Shown here piece by piece: positions 8,544 to 15,550 of a stretch of 64,000 bases of DNA (position 1 is the stretch's first letter; every line of letters begins with the position of its first letter). The notes below the pieces were generated by a model, which was not told where the DNA came from, made no database searches, and saw nothing but the letters and a program-made list of their open reading frames with translations. The stretch is from assembly GCA_963711035.1 (NCBI GenBank), contig CAVQCN010000002.1, positions 186,001-250,000 on the forward strand, read 5' to 3'. The stretch is from WHTK01 sp963711035 (GTDB lineage: Bacteria > Chloroflexota > Dehalococcoidia > DSTF01 > WHTK01). The position numbers and the translations under genes were made by a program.

Positions 8544-9845
8544 TTGGCGAACCCTCTGGCCGTCATCGCCTTCAGCGGCGGCCTCGATACCACCGTCATC
8601 CTGCACTGGCTGCTCACCAACGGCTGGGACGTCGCGACCTACACCGCGAACCTCGGCCAGCCCGACGCGGACCTCGAAGCGGCCGCTGACAAGGCGCGCG
8701 CGCTCGGCGCCGTCGACACGTTCGTCGACGACCTGCGCGGCGAGCTGGTCGACGAGTTCTTTCTGCCCGCGCTGCAGCTGCACGCCCGCTACGAGGGCCG
8801 TTACCTGCTCGGCACATCGATCGCGCGCGTTCCAACCGCGCGGGGCCAAATGCGCTATGCCAAGCGCATCGGCGGCAATGTGCTGGTGCACGGCTCGACG
8901 GGCAAAGGCAACGACCAGGTCCGCTTTGAGACCGTCTATCGCGTGCTGCAGGAAGACCCCGAGTACACGCTGCAGGACTTTGGCATTTACGCGCCGTGGA
9001 AAGAGGCCGACTTCCTGGCCCGCTTCGGCGACGGCGGCCGCCGCGTCATGACCGCGTACGCCCAGGAGCACAGCATTCCGCTGCCCTCCGGCGGCGCCGA
9101 CGAGGGGCCCCCATACTCGCAGGACGCCAACGTGCTGCACATCAGCTCCGAAGGGCGCGCCCTGGAGAAGCCGGAGGACGACCACCGCCAGGTGCTCTTC
9201 ACCTACCTCAAGCGCTGGGACCAGACGCCAGACCGTCCGGAGCGCCTGCGCATCCACTTCCTGCACGGCAAGCCGGTCGGTGTCGAGGTGCTGGACGAGG
9301 ACCGTAACGGCATTGGCCAGGGCGTCGAGATCAGGCCTGACGACTCGATCCTGCCGATCGTCGAGTTCGTGAACCAGATCGGCGGCAAGCACGGCGTCGG
9401 CCTGCTCGACATGGTCGAATCGCGCTACGTCGGCCTCAAGTCGCGCGGCGTGTACGAGGCACCGGCCCATGCCATCCTGCTCGCCGCGCACGAGGACCTG
9501 GAGTCGCTGGTGCACGACCATCGCCTGCTACAGGAGAAGGCCAAGCGCGGCCTCGACGTGGCCGAGAACATCTACCAGGGCAAGTGGTTCACGCAGGAGA
9601 TGGAATCCTGGCTGGCCGCCAACGCCGTCGAGCAGCAGCGCGTCACCGGCTGGTCCGAGCTACGCCTCTTCAAGGGCGGCATCCTGCCCGTCGCGCGCTC
9701 CAGCCCGCACTCGTTGTACAGCGAAGAGCTCGTCTCCTTCGACACCGCTGCGAAGGAGTACGACCCGCAGAAGGCGCGCGGCTTCATCGACATCCAGTCG
9801 ACGGAGCAGCAGGCGCAGATGCGCCAGAAGCGCACGCTGGGCTGA
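8544..9845 (+). CDS. argG: Argininosuccinate synthase
   Basis: The 433-residue enzyme joins citrulline and aspartate with ATP, the penultimate step of arginine synthesis. The N-type ATP pyrophosphatase loop is SGGLDT (S11-T16), followed by family motifs GTSIARVPTARGQ and VLVHGSTGKGNDQ. The start is TTG, with GGGAGGAA seven bases upstream giving MANPLAVIAFSGG; the frame stays open for 39 codons before that but encodes nothing recognisable. The 186-bp upstream gap contains a small GGGACG-AAG-CGTCCC hairpin and AT-rich stretches that may hold a promoter. It is followed by a separate DAHP synthase gene rather than by argH, which lies 2.9 kb downstream. Confidence 0.95.
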   Translation: MANPLAVIAFSGGLDTTVILHWLLTNGWDVATYTANLGQPDADLEAAADKARALGAVDTFVDDLRGELVDEFFLPALQLHARYEGRYLLGTSIARVPTARGQMRYAKRIGGNVLVHGSTGKGNDQVRFETVYRVLQEDPEYTLQDFGIYAPWKEADFLARFGDGGRRVMTAYAQEHSIPLPSGGADEGPPYSQDANVLHISSEGRALEKPEDDHRQVLFTYLKRWDQTPDRPERLRIHFLHGKPVGVEVLDEDRNGIGQGVEIRPDDSILPIVEFVNQIGGKHGVGLLDMVESRYVGLKSRGVYEAPAHAILLAAHEDLESLVHDHRLLQEKAKRGLDVAENIYQGKWFTQEMESWLAANAVEQQRVTGWSELRLFKGGILPVARSSPHSLYSEELVSFDTAAKEYDPQKARGFIDIQSTEQQAQMRQKRTLG

Positions 9846-10050
9846 CCTCCGTCGTCGTTCTGAGCGCGGCGAGGAGTCCGGGTCTCGGCGAACGACGTGA
9901 CGTGTCTGGCACAAGATGGAGGGTCCGCGGGATTCATCCGCAGGAACCGTAGGCGCTCACCCGGGTTCAGCGTGTACCCTGGCATTGACCGCGGCGGGGA
10001 CGGGACGTTATTGTCATAACCCCTACGGAAATAGCTGAGATTGGTGACAG

Positions 10051-11151
10051 ATGACGACTGAAGGCGTTGGTACAGGTAAAGAGTACAGGACGGACGATCT
10101 GCGCATCGCCGAGATCAAAGAGCTCGTGCCGCCGGCCGAGCTGCTCAAGGAGTTTCCCATCACGGAAGCCGCCGCGAAGACCGTCTTCGACGCGCGGCAG
10201 GCGATCCACCGTGTCCTGCATGGCGCCGACGACCGCCTCGTCGTCATCATCGGCCCCTGCTCCATCCACGACGTCGACGCGGCGCGTGAGTACGCCGCTC
10301 GCCTCATGGAAGCCCGCGAGCGTCACGGCGACGATCTGCTCGTCCTCATGCGCGTCTACTTCGAGAAGCCGCGCACCACGGTCGGCTGGAAGGGCCTGAT
10401 CAACGACCCGTACCTGAATGGGAGCTTCCAGATCAACAACGGCCTGCGTATCGCCCGCGAGCTGCTGCTCGACCTCAACTCGAAGGGCCTGCCGGTCGGC
10501 TGTGAGTTCCTCGACATGATCACGCCGCAGTACATCGCCGACTTGGTCTCGTGGGGGGCGATCGGCGCTCGCACGACCGAGAGCCAGATCCACCGCGAGC
10601 TCGCCTCCGGCCTCTCCTGCCCGGTCGGCTTCAAGAACGGCACCGACGGCAACGTCAAGATCGCCGTCGACGCCATCCGCGCCGCCCAGGCTCCGCATCA
10701 TTTTCTGTCGGTGACCAAGGAGGGCCACTCCGCAATCGTCTCCACCACCGGCAACGAGGACTGCCACATCATCCTGCGTGGCGGCAAGCAGCCCAACTAC
10801 GACGCCGAGAGCGTCGAAGGCGCCGCCCAGGAGCTGGCCGCCGCGAACCTGACCGCCCGTATCATGATCGACACCAGCCACAGCAACAGCAGCAAGCAGC
10901 ACGAGCGCCAGATCCTCGTCGGCGAGGACATCGCCCAGCGCGTTGCGTCCGGCGATAACCGCATCTTCGGCCTCATGGTCGAGAGCCACCTCAAGGCCGG
11001 CCGTCAGGACCACGTGCCGGGCAAAGAGCTGATCTACGGCATGAGCATCACGGACGCCTGCATCGGCTGGGAGGAGAGCGAAAGCCTCCTCGGTGTGCTG
11101 GCCGAGGCGGTGCGCGAGCGCCGTCTCAAGGCGGAAGTCGAGTCCGAATAA
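10051..11151 (+). CDS. aroG: 3-deoxy-7-phosphoheptulonate synthase (class I, AroG-like)
   Basis: The 366-residue enzyme condenses phosphoenolpyruvate and erythrose 4-phosphate, the first step of the shikimate pathway. It closely follows the E. coli AroF/G/H type over its whole length: DDLRIAEIKELVPPAELL at the N-terminus, GPCSIHD near residue 68, MRVYFEKPRTTVGWKGLIND, GARTTESQIHRELASGLS, FLSVTKEGHSAIV and SITDACIGWE. This class is normally feedback-controlled by one aromatic amino acid through its N-terminal region; which one cannot be read here, so the symbol is the nearest match only. A TTGACC (9985-9990) with a weak -10 lies upstream, and a strong terminator follows. Confidence 0.93.
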   Translation: MTTEGVGTGKEYRTDDLRIAEIKELVPPAELLKEFPITEAAAKTVFDARQAIHRVLHGADDRLVVIIGPCSIHDVDAAREYAARLMEARERHGDDLLVLMRVYFEKPRTTVGWKGLINDPYLNGSFQINNGLRIARELLLDLNSKGLPVGCEFLDMITPQYIADLVSWGAIGARTTESQIHRELASGLSCPVGFKNGTDGNVKIAVDAIRAAQAPHHFLSVTKEGHSAIVSTTGNEDCHIILRGGKQPNYDAESVEGAAQELAAANLTARIMIDTSHSNSSKQHERQILVGEDIAQRVASGDNRIFGLMVESHLKAGRQDHVPGKELIYGMSITDACIGWEESESLLGVLAEAVRERRLKAEVESE

Positions 11152-11175
11152 CGAGCCCGCTCACGGGAATCATTC

Positions 11176-11209
11176 GCAAGAGGCCTCCTGTTCTCGGGAG
11201 GCCTCTTGC
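11176..11209 (+). terminator. Rho-independent-like terminator after aroG
   Basis: GCAAGAGGCCTCC and GGAGGCCTCTTGC form a perfect 13-bp stem with an 8-base loop, starting 25 bases after the aroG stop. The T tract after it is poor. Confidence 0.75.
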
Positions 11210-11234
11210 TTGCCATATGCAGTAGGGGAGAGAA

Positions 11235-12087
11235 ATGACACAGAGCGGAGCGTCCGAACCGATCCGGGGAACCGCCGCCGGCGTCCCTTTCGTCGCGCTG
11301 CCACCGGCCGGTGACGTCGGAGCTTCGGCTCCGGCAGTCGTCGCCTGGCACCTGATGGACCCACCGCGCACCGAGACGGCGTTCGCGGCGGCGCTGCCGC
11401 TGGCTGGCCTCGATGCCTGGCGTTTCTATCTCTGCCTGCCCATGTGCGGCGCTCGATCGCTTGCGGGAGGCTTCGAAGAGCTCATGCGGCTGGCGATGGA
11501 TGACGCGGTCCTCAACGTCTACGGTCCGCTGGTCCGGCAGGCGTCCGGCGAGTTCCTGGCGGTGCAGGCCGAGCTGCGAGCGCGCTTCGACCTTGCCTGA
11601 CGGTCCGCTTGCCCTGGTCGGGGGTTCGATCGGTGCGGCCGTGGCGCAGACGGTCCTCTGCGAGTCGGGCGCCGACGTCGATGCGGTTGTGCTGATCAGT
11701 CCGGTGGTGCAGCTCAGCGCCGTCGTCGAGGCGATGAGCAAGCGATTCAACGCTATGTATCAGTGGTCGGACGCCTCGCGGGAGACGGCGCGTCGCATGG
11801 ACTTCGTGGCGCGCGCCGAGGAGGTCGCTCGCACTCATGCCGCCGTCAAGGTCATCGCCGGTGCGGACGACGACTCGGCCGGCTTCCTTGAGCCGGCTGC
11901 GGCCCTGCGAGAGGCATTGGCCGGCCGTTACGCCGACCCGGGACGCGTCGACCTGGCCACAATCGCAGGTATGGGCCATGCGCTGGCCGAAGAGCCCGGA
12001 ATCGAGCCGGCGCCGCAGGCCCCGCAGGCCGTGGAGGCGGACCGGATAGCGGTTGAGTGGCTGCGGCGGTACTTGGTGCGGAAGTAG
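11235..12087 (+). pseudogene. Alpha/beta hydrolase-like gene interrupted by a frameshift
   Basis: Two reading frames together encode one protein of about 283 residues. The first frame (11235-11600) begins at an ATG after AGGGGAGAGAA and runs to RARFDLA then stop. The second frame continues at about 11590 with PDGPLALVGGSIGAAVAQ, the nucleophile elbow (G-G-S-I-G) of an alpha/beta hydrolase, then a C-terminal GMGHALAEEP that carries the expected His. Removing one G near 11593-11597 would join them as FDL-PDGPLALVGGS. The gene is therefore either truncated by a one-base insertion or affected by a sequencing error. Substrate unknown. It lies downstream of the aroG terminator and has its own ribosome site. 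Confidence 0.7.
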
Positions 12088-12108
12088 ACGGCTCATAGCT
12101 GTCCTATC

Positions 12109-12237
12109 GAGTGCTGAAAGCCGGAATAGATTGCTACTCGTGCCGTGACTGAAGACCGCAAGCCCTGAACCGGCTACGTGGCAAAGATACCAGTCCCTCG
12201 TAAACGCATACACGTTGTCGCCGGTCCGTCGCGCGCG
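12109..12237 (+). pseudogene. Degenerate copy of the argH leader and first codons
   Basis: This stretch aligns with the region 12733-12865 that spans the upstream sequence and first ~30 codons of argH. Shared blocks include GTGCTGAAAGCC, TTGCTACT, GTGACTGAAGACCGCAAGCC and the CCCTCGTAaACGCaTACACG region. The copy has point changes and small indels, and its frame stops after seven codons (MTEDRKP then TGA). It is a decayed direct duplication of the argH 5' end, separated from the real one by a small unrelated gene. Confidence 0.75.
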
Positions 12238-12364
12238 AAAAGAGGTCGTCTCTTATGGACGGCCTCCTTTTGTGAGCCTCGCTGGCCGATGCTGTAGTGG
12301 GATGCTGACGCCATTTAGAGAAACGGCGTGAGTGTAGTTACGTAGTTGAGGGTGAGGTAAGACA

Positions 12365-12634
12365 ATGGCGACACTGTTTGGACGGCACCACGTGGCGGAC
12401 TATGCAGCCTGGAGGAAGACTTACGACGATGCCCAGACGCTGCGCCAAACGGCGGGGGTTACCGACCACGGCGTCTATCAGGCCGACAACGATCCGAATG
12501 ACGTGACTATCTACCACGAGTTCGTCACCCTGGATGCAGCCAAAAAGTTCATCGAAAATCCGGCGCTGCGAGAGGCCATTAAGAACGCCGGTGTGCAAGG
12601 GGAGCCCACGTTCTGGATCACGAATCGAGTTTGA
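12365..12634 (+). CDS. Small dimeric alpha/beta-barrel-like protein
   Basis: The 89-residue protein (MATLFGRHHVADYAAWRKTY...) resembles small cyclase/monooxygenase-like proteins of the dimeric alpha/beta-barrel type: an N-terminal strand with HHVADY, a helix, a V-T-I-Y-H-E-F strand, a helix with AAKKFIENPALREAIKNAGV, and a final short strand. No catalytic residue can be assigned. The ATG follows GTTGAGGGTGAGG. The gene sits between the degenerate argH leader copy and the intact argH start, so it may have been captured inside the duplication. A link with arginine metabolism is not supported by its sequence. Confidence 0.65.
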   Translation: MATLFGRHHVADYAAWRKTYDDAQTLRQTAGVTDHGVYQADNDPNDVTIYHEFVTLDAAKKFIENPALREAIKNAGVQGEPTFWITNRV

Positions 12635-12768
12635 GTCGACAGGGCAACTGAGGTTCCAGCGGTCCAGTACGGCCCGCAGTAGCAGGGTCTCACCTGCGCT
12701 TTGACCGACGAGAGCAAAACGCCTCGTCTACTGAGTGCTGAAAGCCAAAATGTTGCTACTATGTGCCG

Positions 12769-14165
12769 GTGACTGAAGACCGCAAGCCTTGGGCAGGTCG
12801 CTTTAGCGAAGACACGAGCCCTCTCGTAGACGCGTACACGTCGTCGCTGGCCGTCGATCGGCGCATCGCGCTGGAGGACGTGCGCGGCTCGATCGCTCAT
12901 GCACGGATGCTCGGCCACCAGGGCATCATCTCTCCCGCCGACACGGAGGAGATACTGGCCGGCCTGTTACAGATCCGCGAGGAGATCGAACAGGGCCAGT
13001 TCCAGCCCGACCAACGCCTCGAAGACATCCACATGAACGTCGAGGCGCGGCTTACCGAGATCGTGGGGCCTGCTGCAGGACGCCTGCACACGGCGCGGTC
13101 GCGCAACGACCAGGTGGCCACGGACCTGCGCCTCTGGATCAAGGAGGCTATCGCGGAGGTCATCGCCGGCCTGCACGAGCTGCAGATTTCGCTGACCGAC
13201 CTCGCGGACGCCAACCGCCGCACCATCCTGCCCGGCTACACCCACCTGCAGCGCGCTCAGCCTGTTCTGCTGGCGCACCACCTCCTCGCCTACTTCGAGA
13301 TGCTCGAGCGCGACGTCGGCCGCTTCGCCGATTGCTACACGCGTGCAGACGTCATGCCGCTGGGCAGCGGCGCCCTCGCCGGAGTGCCGTATCCCATCGA
13401 CCGCGAGATGGTGGCGCGCGAGCTCGAGTTCGCCGCCATCTCTGCCAACAGCATCGACGCCGTCTCAGACCGCGACTTCGTCATCGAGTACCTGGCCTCG
13501 GCGTCGCTGACCGCGATGCACCTCTCGCGTCTCTGCGAGGACATCATCGTGTGGTCGAGCACCGAGTTCGGCTTTGTCGAGCTGCCGGACGCCTTCGCCA
13601 CCGGCTCCAGCATCATGCCGCAGAAGAAGAACCCGGACGTCGCCGAGCTGGCACGCGGCCGCACCGGCAAGATATACGGCTCCCTGATGGCGGTGCTGAC
13701 GATGATGAAGGGCCTGCCGATGGCCTACAACCGCGACCTGCAGGAGGACAAGGAGCCGCTATTCACGGCGCACGACACGCTGACCAGCACGCCTCTCGAT
13801 CCTGTCGGAGATGGTGCCCCTGCTGCGCTTCCGCCGCAACAGTACCCGCCGCGCCGCCGGCGGTGCGCTGCTGGCGACCGACGTCGCCGACTACCTGGTC
13901 GGCAAGGGCGTGCCGTTCCGCGAGGCGCACGGCATCGTCGGCCGCCTCGTCGCATACTGCGAGGCCAACAACCGCGACCTGAGCCGCCTGCCGCTCTCGG
14001 AGTACCGCATGTTCTCCGACCGTTTCGACGAGGACGTCACCCATATCAGCGTGTCGGGACTCGATGCGTGCCCGCGACGTGCCCGGCGGCACGGCGCCGC
14101 GCCGCGTCTCTCAGGCGATCCGGCGCGCCCGCAGCATCCTTCGGCGCCGCGAAGAAGAGGCCTGA
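12769..14165 (+). pseudogene. argH: Argininosuccinate lyase with two apparent single-base frameshifts
   Basis: The encoded protein, read across three frames, is a full-length argininosuccinate lyase, cleaving argininosuccinate to arginine and fumarate. The N-terminal part (KPWAGRFSEDTSPLVDAYTS, HTARSRNDQVATDLRLW, GSSIMPQKKNPDVAELARGR) is in the starting frame up to about 13790. There an extra C in AGCACGCCTCTCG shifts the frame; the next frame gives FRRNSTRRAAGGALLATDVA and FDEDVTHISVSGLDA. A second one-base insertion near 14065-14070 shifts again to RDVPGGTAPRRVSQAIRRA and the stop at 14165. The GTG at 12769 matches the start conserved in the upstream degenerate copy; a GTG two codons earlier is possible. 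A TACTAT lies 8-13 bases upstream, so the transcript may be nearly leaderless. Confidence 0.85.
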
Positions 14166-14172
14166 GGCGGGC

Positions 14173-14835
14173 GTGGTCAAGATCGCCCCGTCCATCCTCA
14201 CCGCCGACCTGGGTCGCCTCGCCGAGCAGGTCAAGGAGGCGGCCGCGGCCGGCTGCGAGTACATCCACCTTGACGTCATGGACGGCAAGTTCGTGCCGGT
14301 GATCACGTTCGGGCCTTTGGTAGTGTCGGCTGTGCGTAAGGTAGTCGACATAACACTGGATATCCATATGATGATCGAGCGGCCGGAGGATCAGGTCGAA
14401 GCCTTCCGCGACGCGGGCGGCGACATCCTCAACTTCCACGTCGAGGCGACGCATCACGGCCACCGCCTCGCCGGCGAAATCCGGCGTCTCGGCGCGCAGG
14501 CGGGGGTCTCGATCAGTCCCGGTACGCCGCTCACCGCCCTCGACGACCTGCTGCCCGAGGTCGATCAGGTGATGGTCATGTCGGTGAACCCGGGCTGGGG
14601 CGGGCAGAAGTTCATCGAGGCCAGCGTCGAGCGGGTGCGGCGCCTGCGCAACGAGATCGACATGCGGCACCTCAACGTCGCCATCGAGGTCGACGGCGGC
14701 GTCAACCTGACGACCGGACCGCGCTGCGCCCTGGCCGGCGCCGACGTGCTCGTCGCCGGCTCCTTCGTCTACAACGACAAGCCCGTCGCCGGCAACGTCC
14801 GCGCCCTGCGCGAAGCGCTCGCCGCCGCGAAGTAG
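14173..14835 (+). CDS. rpe: Ribulose-phosphate 3-epimerase
   Basis: The 220-residue TIM-barrel enzyme interconverts ribulose 5-phosphate and xylulose 5-phosphate in the pentose phosphate pathway. Clear family motifs are KIAPSILTADLGRL at the start, HLDVMDGKFVPVITFGP with the metal-binding His/Asp, DIHMMIERPE, VMSVNPGWGGQKFI and AIEVDGGVN. The GTG start at 14173 lies seven bases after the argH stop; the same frame is open far upstream only because the shifted argH sequence happens to read through. Length and all active-site motifs are normal. A bidirectional terminator follows. Confidence 0.95.
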   Translation: MVKIAPSILTADLGRLAEQVKEAAAAGCEYIHLDVMDGKFVPVITFGPLVVSAVRKVVDITLDIHMMIERPEDQVEAFRDAGGDILNFHVEATHHGHRLAGEIRRLGAQAGVSISPGTPLTALDDLLPEVDQVMVMSVNPGWGGQKFIEASVERVRRLRNEIDMRHLNVAIEVDGGVNLTTGPRCALAGADVLVAGSFVYNDKPVAGNVRALREALAAAK

Positions 14836-14861
14836 CCCTTAGGTCAGGAGAGCACGCAAGA

Positions 14862-14890
14862 AAAGCCCGCGTTCCGAAAACGCGGGCTTT
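14862..14890. terminator. Bidirectional terminator between rpe and rpmB
   Basis: AAAGCCCGCGTT and AACGCGGGCTTT form a perfect 12-bp stem with a 5-base loop (CCGAA). It sits between the convergent rpe and rpmB genes, with A-rich sequence on the left (T-rich on the minus strand) and T residues on the right. Confidence 0.85.
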
Positions 14891-14911
14891 GTCGCTGATG
14901 CGAGGAGAGGT

Positions 14912-15121
14912 CTAACCGACCTTCGCGGTCGTACGCAGGCAGCGGGTGCAGATGTGCATGCGGCGCGTGGTGCCGCCGATGGTCACGGTCTTCTCCTGCA
15001 CGTTCGCCTTGAAGGTGCGGTTCGTGCGCGGAGCCTTGCGCTGCCAGCGACCGGTGTGCTGGTGTCGGATGTTGCGGCCGAAGGTCGTTCCCTTGCCGCA
15101 GACGTCGCATTTTGTTGCCAT
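14912..15121 (-). CDS. rpmB: 50S ribosomal protein L28
   Basis: The 69-residue protein begins MATKCDVCGKGTTFG and contains VSH-family features NIRHQHTGRWQRKAPRTN and TRRMHICTRCLRT. Four cysteines (C5, C8, C58, C61) form two CxxC pairs, so this is the zinc-binding (C+) form of L28. It acts in the large ribosomal subunit. I use the internal ATG at 15121, because an in-frame extension 26 codons longer is not part of the family. It is a single-gene unit, convergent with rpe. A weak TTGTCC-17-TACCCT promoter (15159 to 15131, minus strand) lies just upstream. Confidence 0.95.
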   Translation of the reverse strand: MATKCDVCGKGTTFGRNIRHQHTGRWQRKAPRTNRTFKANVQEKTVTIGGTTRRMHICTRCLRTTAKVG

Positions 15122-15216
15122 AGCCTGAGAAGGGTACCAAATCGAAGCGCCTTGGACAATGCGGGCGTGGTGCACCCGGTCGCCGATTGGGCGATGCACC
15201 GCGTGGACGCTGAGTT

Positions 15217-15244
15217 GTCACTCTGAACGTAGTGAAGAGTCTTG
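15217..15244 (-). repeat. Short intergenic repeat, inverted copy
   Basis: TGTCACTCTGAACGTAGTGA followed by AGAGTCTT is the reverse complement type of the AGATnCTTCGC...CTCAGnATGACA repeat found twice more in the same gap and once at 26480. Confidence 0.5.
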
Positions 15245-15307
15245 CCTTTGGTGAACCACGGCGCGTTTGTGTTTGTCCTTGAACACGTCGCGTGGTCAGC
15301 CAGGGCA

Positions 15308-15336
15308 CAGATGCTTCGCTGGCGCTCAGCATGACA
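15308..15336 (+). repeat. Short intergenic repeat
   Basis: The segment contains CTTCGCTGGCGCTCAGCATG followed by ACA, 18 or more bases identical to the copy at 15445. The pattern is the widespread CTTCGC...CTCAGnATGAC intergenic repeat. Confidence 0.6.
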
Positions 15337-15444
15337 CCTCACGAAGCGCTGCCTCTTGTATCGTTACGAGGAGCGCCCCGCGACGAAGCAATCTCGCGTG
15401 TCACCGCACGTTACGCCTCGACCAGTCGGGCTGTCCTCCGAGGG

Positions 15445-15472
15445 AGATACTTCGCTGGCGCTCAGCATGACA
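15445..15472 (+). repeat. Short intergenic repeat
   Basis: This copy carries the same CTTCGCTGGCGCTCAGCATG core as the copy at 15308. It lies about 80 bases before recG. Confidence 0.6.
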
Positions 15473-15550
15473 ACGGAGCGTAATTTCGACGGCCTGACGC
15501 GCTGGCGTACGCTTGTTCTGGCCGCTATGCTAAGCCCCTAGAGGCTGCTC

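Larger units (their letters stand above)
15122..15550. other. 429-bp non-coding gap rich in short repeats
   Basis: No gene is seen. Between rpmB and recG lie three copies of the CTTCGCTGGCGCTCAGCATGACA-type repeat (one inverted and diverged) and, around 15368-15398, a stretch with CGACGAAGCAATCTCGCG. Both divergent promoters should be in this gap. Confidence 0.6.

Noticed and set aside
11590..14070. Programmed ribosomal frameshifting as the cause of the shifts
   Set aside because: No slippery heptamer or strong downstream structure was recognised at the shift points, and argH and hydrolase families are not known to use it. Error or mutation is simpler.
12763..14835. A single 690-codon frame joining argH and rpe
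   Set aside because: The middle part (about 13790-14170) is Arg/Pro-rich nonsense; the argH C-terminus is in the other two frames, and rpe has its own start. It is a read-through caused by the shifts, not a fusion protein.
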